Shown one piece after another: positions 60,863 to 64,000 of a stretch of 64,000 nt of DNA (position 1 is the first letter of the stretch; each line of letters begins with the position of its first letter). Below the pieces are notes generated by a model, which was given only the letters and a program-made list of their open reading frames with translations, made no database searches and had not been told where the DNA came from. The stretch covers positions 62,001 to 126,000 of the forward strand of contig NZ_BMFT01000005.1 of assembly GCF_014639155.1 (NCBI RefSeq), read 5' to 3'. Both the position numbers and the translations under genes were made by a program. Source of the DNA: Paenibacillus segetis. Lineage in GTDB: Bacteria > Bacillota > Bacilli > Paenibacillales > Paenibacillaceae.

Positions 60863-61032
60863 AGAGTGCTGAAGATACTAGCGAAGCGGGCCGTTTGAAT
60901 CTGGAGAAGTGGACACGTTCGCCTTTATCCTCAGATTTCAACCGCTAGTAGTGGAATACAATCAAGAAATCTGAGGATAACAGCGATCGAAAGATCAAAC
61001 GGCATGCGTAGCGTAGTTTTCTTCAACACTCT
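60863..61032 (+). repeat. Dispersed palindromic repeat, copy B, with nested outer arms
   Basis: The inner arms TTATCCTCAGATTTC (60925-60939) and complement (60966-60980) match copy A. Outside them, AGAGTGCTGAAGA...CCGTTTGA (60863-60898) pairs with the complement at 60995-61032, so the whole 170 bp is a nested palindrome. It lies between a terminator and the end of dmkB. Confidence 0.8.
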
Positions 61033-61046
61033 ATTATTTCATCCTA

Positions 61047-62027
61047 TTAACTTTCCCGGCCCCCAAAATAATGAAGCAACGCCTGAAGATCACGGTGAGC
61101 GGGGTAATCTTGAAGTTGATCAATGATGTCCTGTGCTTCATCAAGGTATTGCTTGCTTAGGTTCTCAGCGCGCTCAAGAGCATCGCTATTCTGAATATCC
61201 GATATTACTGCATTTAGCTCCTCGGTTGAACTATCAGCTGAGATAGTGCGGATTGAAGTAGCAAGTTCTGGATCCTGCAGCGCATACAGAACGGGAAGGG
61301 TTACCTGACCATGTCTTAGATCACTGCCCGCAGGTTTACCTAATTTATCTGAAGACTGGGTAAAATCCAGGATATCGTCGCGAATTTGAAATGACATGCC
61401 AAGCTTCTCACCAAAACTGTATAGAAGAGAGGATACCTCTTCACTAGCTCCAGCTGATTTAGCACCTATGCTTAGACACGTGGCGATAAGCTGAGCGGTC
61501 TTGTTCTTCGATTTTTCTAAATATTGCTGGGTAGTAATGTTGTAATCATATAAGTGAGATAATTGCTGATACTCGCCGAGACATAGTTGAGTTGTAACCA
61601 AAGATGACAAATCGTAAGCATATCGTTCACGTTCAGCTGAATAACTAGAGACCAGCTCAATTACTCTTGCTGACATGTAGTTACCTACATGAAGAGCTCC
61701 GCTAACTCCAATCTTGACATGAAGCGCCTTCTGACCACGACGGACAGGTGAGTCGTCAATAATGTCATCATGGATTAATGAGGCGGCGTGAATGAACTCA
61801 GCCGCGGCTGCAAGTCGCGAGACCTTACTTTTGTCTGGTGAAGGACCAAAACGGCTTCCGACGATGACCATTAGGGGACGAATTCGTTTGCCGCCCGAGC
61901 GAACCAGGTCAACAATACTCTTGGCAAGCGTCGAGGCACGGGGAACATCCTTATCAAACTTGACTATGTTTTCGATCTCTCGGTCTATAGCCCTAAGAGA
62001 GATGTTTAACGCTTCATCGAGCTTCAT
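61047..62027 (-). CDS. dmkB: Polyprenyl diphosphate synthase (DmkB candidate)
   Basis: This 326-residue trans-isoprenyl diphosphate synthase has both aspartate motifs: DDIIDDSPVRRG (first, about residue 93) and QIRDDILDF (second, about 217). The residues before the first motif (EFIHAASLIH) are small at the chain-length gate, consistent with a long-chain product such as hepta- or octaprenyl. It follows a HepS-like gene and an Ndh2-like gene on the same strand, so it likely makes the side chain of the electron-transfer quinone. Confidence 0.88.
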   Translation of the reverse strand: MKLDEALNISLRAIDREIENIVKFDKDVPRASTLAKSIVDLVRSGGKRIRPLMVIVGSRFGPSPDKSKVSRLAAAAEFIHAASLIHDDIIDDSPVRRGQKALHVKIGVSGALHVGNYMSARVIELVSSYSAERERYAYDLSSLVTTQLCLGEYQQLSHLYDYNITTQQYLEKSKNKTAQLIATCLSIGAKSAGASEEVSSLLYSFGEKLGMSFQIRDDILDFTQSSDKLGKPAGSDLRHGQVTLPVLYALQDPELATSIRTISADSSTEELNAVISDIQNSDALERAENLSKQYLDEAQDIIDQLQDYPAHRDLQALLHYFGGRES

Positions 62028-62087
62028 GGATGAACCTCCTCATGTCATATTCTACGGAGACCACCCAATAGGTGGATGGATCTTAAG

Positions 62088-62699
62088 CTAAATAGCTTGG
62101 CTTGTTCGTCTACGGTTGTTCTCGAGTTGTAGGAATAATTCCCAACCTTTTAATAAACGTTCATCTTCGGGGTTGCCCTCGATGATTTTGATTTGCATTT
62201 GCTTAATCACAGGAGCTAAATGAGAAAGGAGTTCATATTCTTCCCAATGAAGACATAATTCGATATAAAAGCTGTATAAGTAGTCGCCATCCAACACTTT
62301 ACGTGTAAGGTTTTCTCCAGATCCTTCACAGCTTCTGTGTCGTAGAAGGGCGAGCTTGATTGCAATGTAAATGGAGAGTAGACGACTTTGGCGATCTGTA
62401 GGTAGATCATAACGCAATAACAGGTCGGCCATAGGTAATACGTCTTCGTCTTTTAGATCCAGAATAATGCCAGTCTCGGGCGATATTTCGCCCTGCAATA
62501 GGTGAATAGCGTCATGGACGAGCTTAATATTCATAAGGGTACACTCCTTAGAGGCAGGTGGTTTGCAGGGACCCTGACACCGATGTCGGCAATTGTCAAA
62601 ACCGGATTCTCGATAAACTTTATTAGCAGCCGAAAGAACGAGTGAGGAATAAAGTGCTGAGATAAGAAAGTAAAGTTCTTCTTCGGTAAAGTGCCGCAA
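62088..62699 (-). CDS. HepS-like heptaprenyl synthase component I, Cys-rich variant
   Basis: The 203-residue, mostly helical protein contains DGDYLYSFYIELCLHWEEY and ELLSHLAPVIKQMQIKI, which resemble the conserved core of HepS/component I of heptaprenyl diphosphate synthase, the partner of HepT. An unusual Cys-rich stretch at about residues 37-53 (CRHRCQGPCKPP...C, four to five Cys) could bind metal. It lies between the ndh2-like gene and the polyprenyl synthase. TTG 62699 is the only upstream start and has a distant AAGGA. The HepS assignment is an inference from weak similarity. Confidence 0.5.
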   Translation of the reverse strand: MRHFTEEELYFLISALYSSLVLSAANKVYRESGFDNCRHRCQGPCKPPASKECTLMNIKLVHDAIHLLQGEISPETGIILDLKDEDVLPMADLLLRYDLPTDRQSRLLSIYIAIKLALLRHRSCEGSGENLTRKVLDGDYLYSFYIELCLHWEEYELLSHLAPVIKQMQIKIIEGNPEDERLLKGWELFLQLENNRRRTSQAI

Positions 62700-62730
62700 T
62701 CAGCTATAGTATCCTTGAAATAAAGGTTAA

Positions 62731-62767
62731 AAATTAGAGTAATGTGCGCTTTGCGCACATTACTCTT
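62731..62767 (-). terminator. Terminator after ndh2 (minus strand)
   Basis: AGAGTAATGTGCG pairs perfectly with its complement; on the minus strand AATTTTT follows. It separates ndh2 from the HepS-like gene, so those two may be transcribed separately or by read-through. Confidence 0.8.
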
Positions 62768-62791
62768 TATGATGCATTATTTAGTTACAGC

Positions 62792-64000
62792 CTACTCAGT
62801 GTATAGATACCATCTGCGTACCAAAGGAATTCTCTTCCATTGTTTCTTGAGCCAAGGAAGCACGTAGTAGTCAAGACCAAACATGCTACCAGAACCGCCA
62901 ATGAGGGCAACGCCTGCTGTCATGTACCAGAGCATTTCAGAGGAAGCCATGCTAGATGACCAGATCATGATGCCAAGTGCTACAGTAGCAGCGGAAGAAA
63001 TTGCTGTAAACAGACCAACGATTAGCATTATGCCAATTGCGATTTCCGCGAATACCATGAAAAATTGGAAGATCGTTGCAAGGCTTGTGTAACCACCGTC
63101 GGACGTGTAGAAGAAAATGTCCATTGTTCCGTTAACAATACTCTTGATAAATCCTGGAACAGGAAGTGCTGTAACAGCAGTGGATGCACTTTCTACGGCA
63201 GAAGCCGCTGTTTGAGCGTCAACAGTCGATGTTACTGCACCTGCAGCTTCACTGGCTGCTGATAAAGCGTCGCCAGCATTTGGAGATGCAGGGATCAAGA
63301 AGATGTTAGAAGGATCTTTCCAAATTTTTGGTAACTTATCGAGACCCTCTGTCAACCATTTGTAACCTACAAAGATACGAAGTGGTAGTAACCAGAAGTT
63401 CGGTGAACGTTTGGAGAAATGACCACCAAGGAAACTTCTACGATTGTTTACATGGAAGAACTCATGCATCATGTAAGTCCAAACTTTACTAAATCCAGCT
63501 ACAGTGAACAAGTAGTACAGGTTGATCAAATGTTTGCTGGCCATAGCCATGAATCCACTAAGCATGAACATTTTGTTCGGAAGTCCAACATTGGCAACAC
63601 CATAACGGCTACCGATGCAGACCATGGTTCCGTGGAAACCTGGTTTATAAGATTTTTGCGGCTTATTGTTAATAACAGCATGAATGTTATGAGCGATGAG
63701 CGGACCTGCTTGCTCAGCGTTCTCAACCATTTGTGGAACCGGACGAGTTTCACCTTCAGGAATATAGAAGATGTTATCGCCTACGATGTAGACATCTTTG
63801 TGATCCACGCTCTGCAGCTTATCGTTAGTAACAATACGTTTACGTCCTTGTTGTTGTACATCAAGCTTACCAACGAGGTCAGAGCCTTCAACACCAGCAG
63901 TCCATACAATGGTGTCAGCTTCAAGCTCAGTATCACCTAATGTTACGCTGTTAGGAGTAACACCTGTGATTTTTGCGTTTGTAACGATCTCGACATTCAT
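62792..64000 (-). CDS. ndh2: Type II NADH dehydrogenase with membrane extension (Ndh2-like), 5' partial
   Basis: The visible 402 residues are the C-terminal part of an NDH-2: DTIVWTAGVEG, the FAD-binding VYIVGDNIFY and the quinone-site PQMVENAEQAGPLIAHNI, then HLINLYYLF. Ordinary NDH-2 ends soon after this, but here about 230 more residues follow with five or more membrane helices of DoxX-like character and an Ala-rich loop. That extension is the mark of Ndh2 of flavin-based extracellular electron transfer, where it oxidises NADH and reduces the dedicated demethylmenaquinone pool. The N-terminal FAD/NAD-binding part lies outside the window. Confidence 0.88.
   Translation of the reverse strand: MNVEIVTNAKITGVTPNSVTLGDTELEADTIVWTAGVEGSDLVGKLDVQQQGRKRIVTNDKLQSVDHKDVYIVGDNIFYIPEGETRPVPQMVENAEQAGPLIAHNIHAVINNKPQKSYKPGFHGTMVCIGSRYGVANVGLPNKMFMLSGFMAMASKHLINLYYLFTVAGFSKVWTYMMHEFFHVNNRRSFLGGHFSKRSPNFWLLPLRIFVGYKWLTEGLDKLPKIWKDPSNIFLIPASPNAGDALSAASEAAGAVTSTVDAQTAASAVESASTAVTALPVPGFIKSIVNGTMDIFFYTSDGGYTSLATIFQFFMVFAEIAIGIMLIVGLFTAISSAATVALGIMIWSSSMASSEMLWYMTAGVALIGGSGSMFGLDYYVLPWLKKQWKRIPLVRRWYLYTE

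Noticed and set aside
63419..63940. Antisense frame of 173 codons opposite ndh2
   Set aside because: Shadow of a well-supported enzyme gene.

Overview
The window reads as a Paenibacillus-like Bacillales chromosome. The base composition is moderately low in G+C, ribosome binding sites of the AGGAGG type are strong, and GTG and TTG starts are common. The families present (QoxD, CsoR/CopZ, CcdC, LCP proteins, LnrJK/LnrLMN-like genes, BclA-like collagen proteins, several YxxX/DUF families of Firmicutes) fit that assignment. There is no phage and no CRISPR array. The only recombination gene is one tyrosine recombinase.

Layout. 1-1.3 kb: the end of a quinol oxidase operon (qoxD), then a copper-sensing module (csoR, copZ) with a CsoR operator and tandem repeats. 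1.4-5.2 kb: a lipoprotein, a tyrosine recombinase flanked by two inverted copies of a 27-bp site, and two c-di-GMP hydrolase-type proteins (HD-GYP and EAL). 5.3-6 kb: a cold-shock gene behind a nine-codon reading frame and hairpin, and a YdjO-type protein. 6-11.3 kb: a two-component system divergent from a three-gene ABC exporter, matching the linearmycin-resistance LnrJK/LnrLMN architecture, with an 18-bp palindrome between them. 13.2-16.7 kb: a sulfate uptake operon (sbp-cysT-cysW-yezD) lacking its ATPase, with a highly structured leader. 18-20.8 kb: NAD(P)HX repair enzyme, FMN reductase and a P-loop kinase. 21-27 kb: a cell-envelope module (response regulator, histidine kinase, lipoprotein, two SEDS proteins, LCP ligase). 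28.3-36 kb: a four-gene ABC export operon behind a palindromic operator.

36.7-43.9 kb holds a ribonucleotide reductase cluster on the minus strand (nrdD-nrdG, then nrdA, then nrdB). It is headed by two NrdR boxes, a cobalamin riboswitch and an intrinsic terminator, so the oxygen-sensitive and oxygen-dependent B12-independent enzymes appear tied to B12 shortage. 44-51 kb is a mixed region: a thiamine-binding protein, tRNA-Thr(CGT), small membrane proteins, a first ApbE flavin transferase, a frameshifted collagen-like exosporium-type gene, and a MarR/MFS pair.

51.5-64 kb is the most striking block. It contains a second lipoprotein ApbE, a NusG-II-domain protein (EetA-like), a Gx-transporter protein (EetB-like), EcfA1-EcfA2-EcfT, a U32 protein, a class III aminotransferase, a UbiA prenyltransferase, and on the opposite strand a type II NADH dehydrogenase with a membrane extension (Ndh2-like), a HepS-like Cys-rich protein and a polyprenyl synthase. 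Together these reconstruct most of the flavin-based extracellular electron transfer locus first described in Listeria: NADH oxidation by a membrane Ndh2, a dedicated quinone made by prenyltransferase and polyprenyl synthase, EetA/EetB, flavin export by the ECF module and FMN attachment by ApbE. No PplA-type flavin acceptor is visible here.
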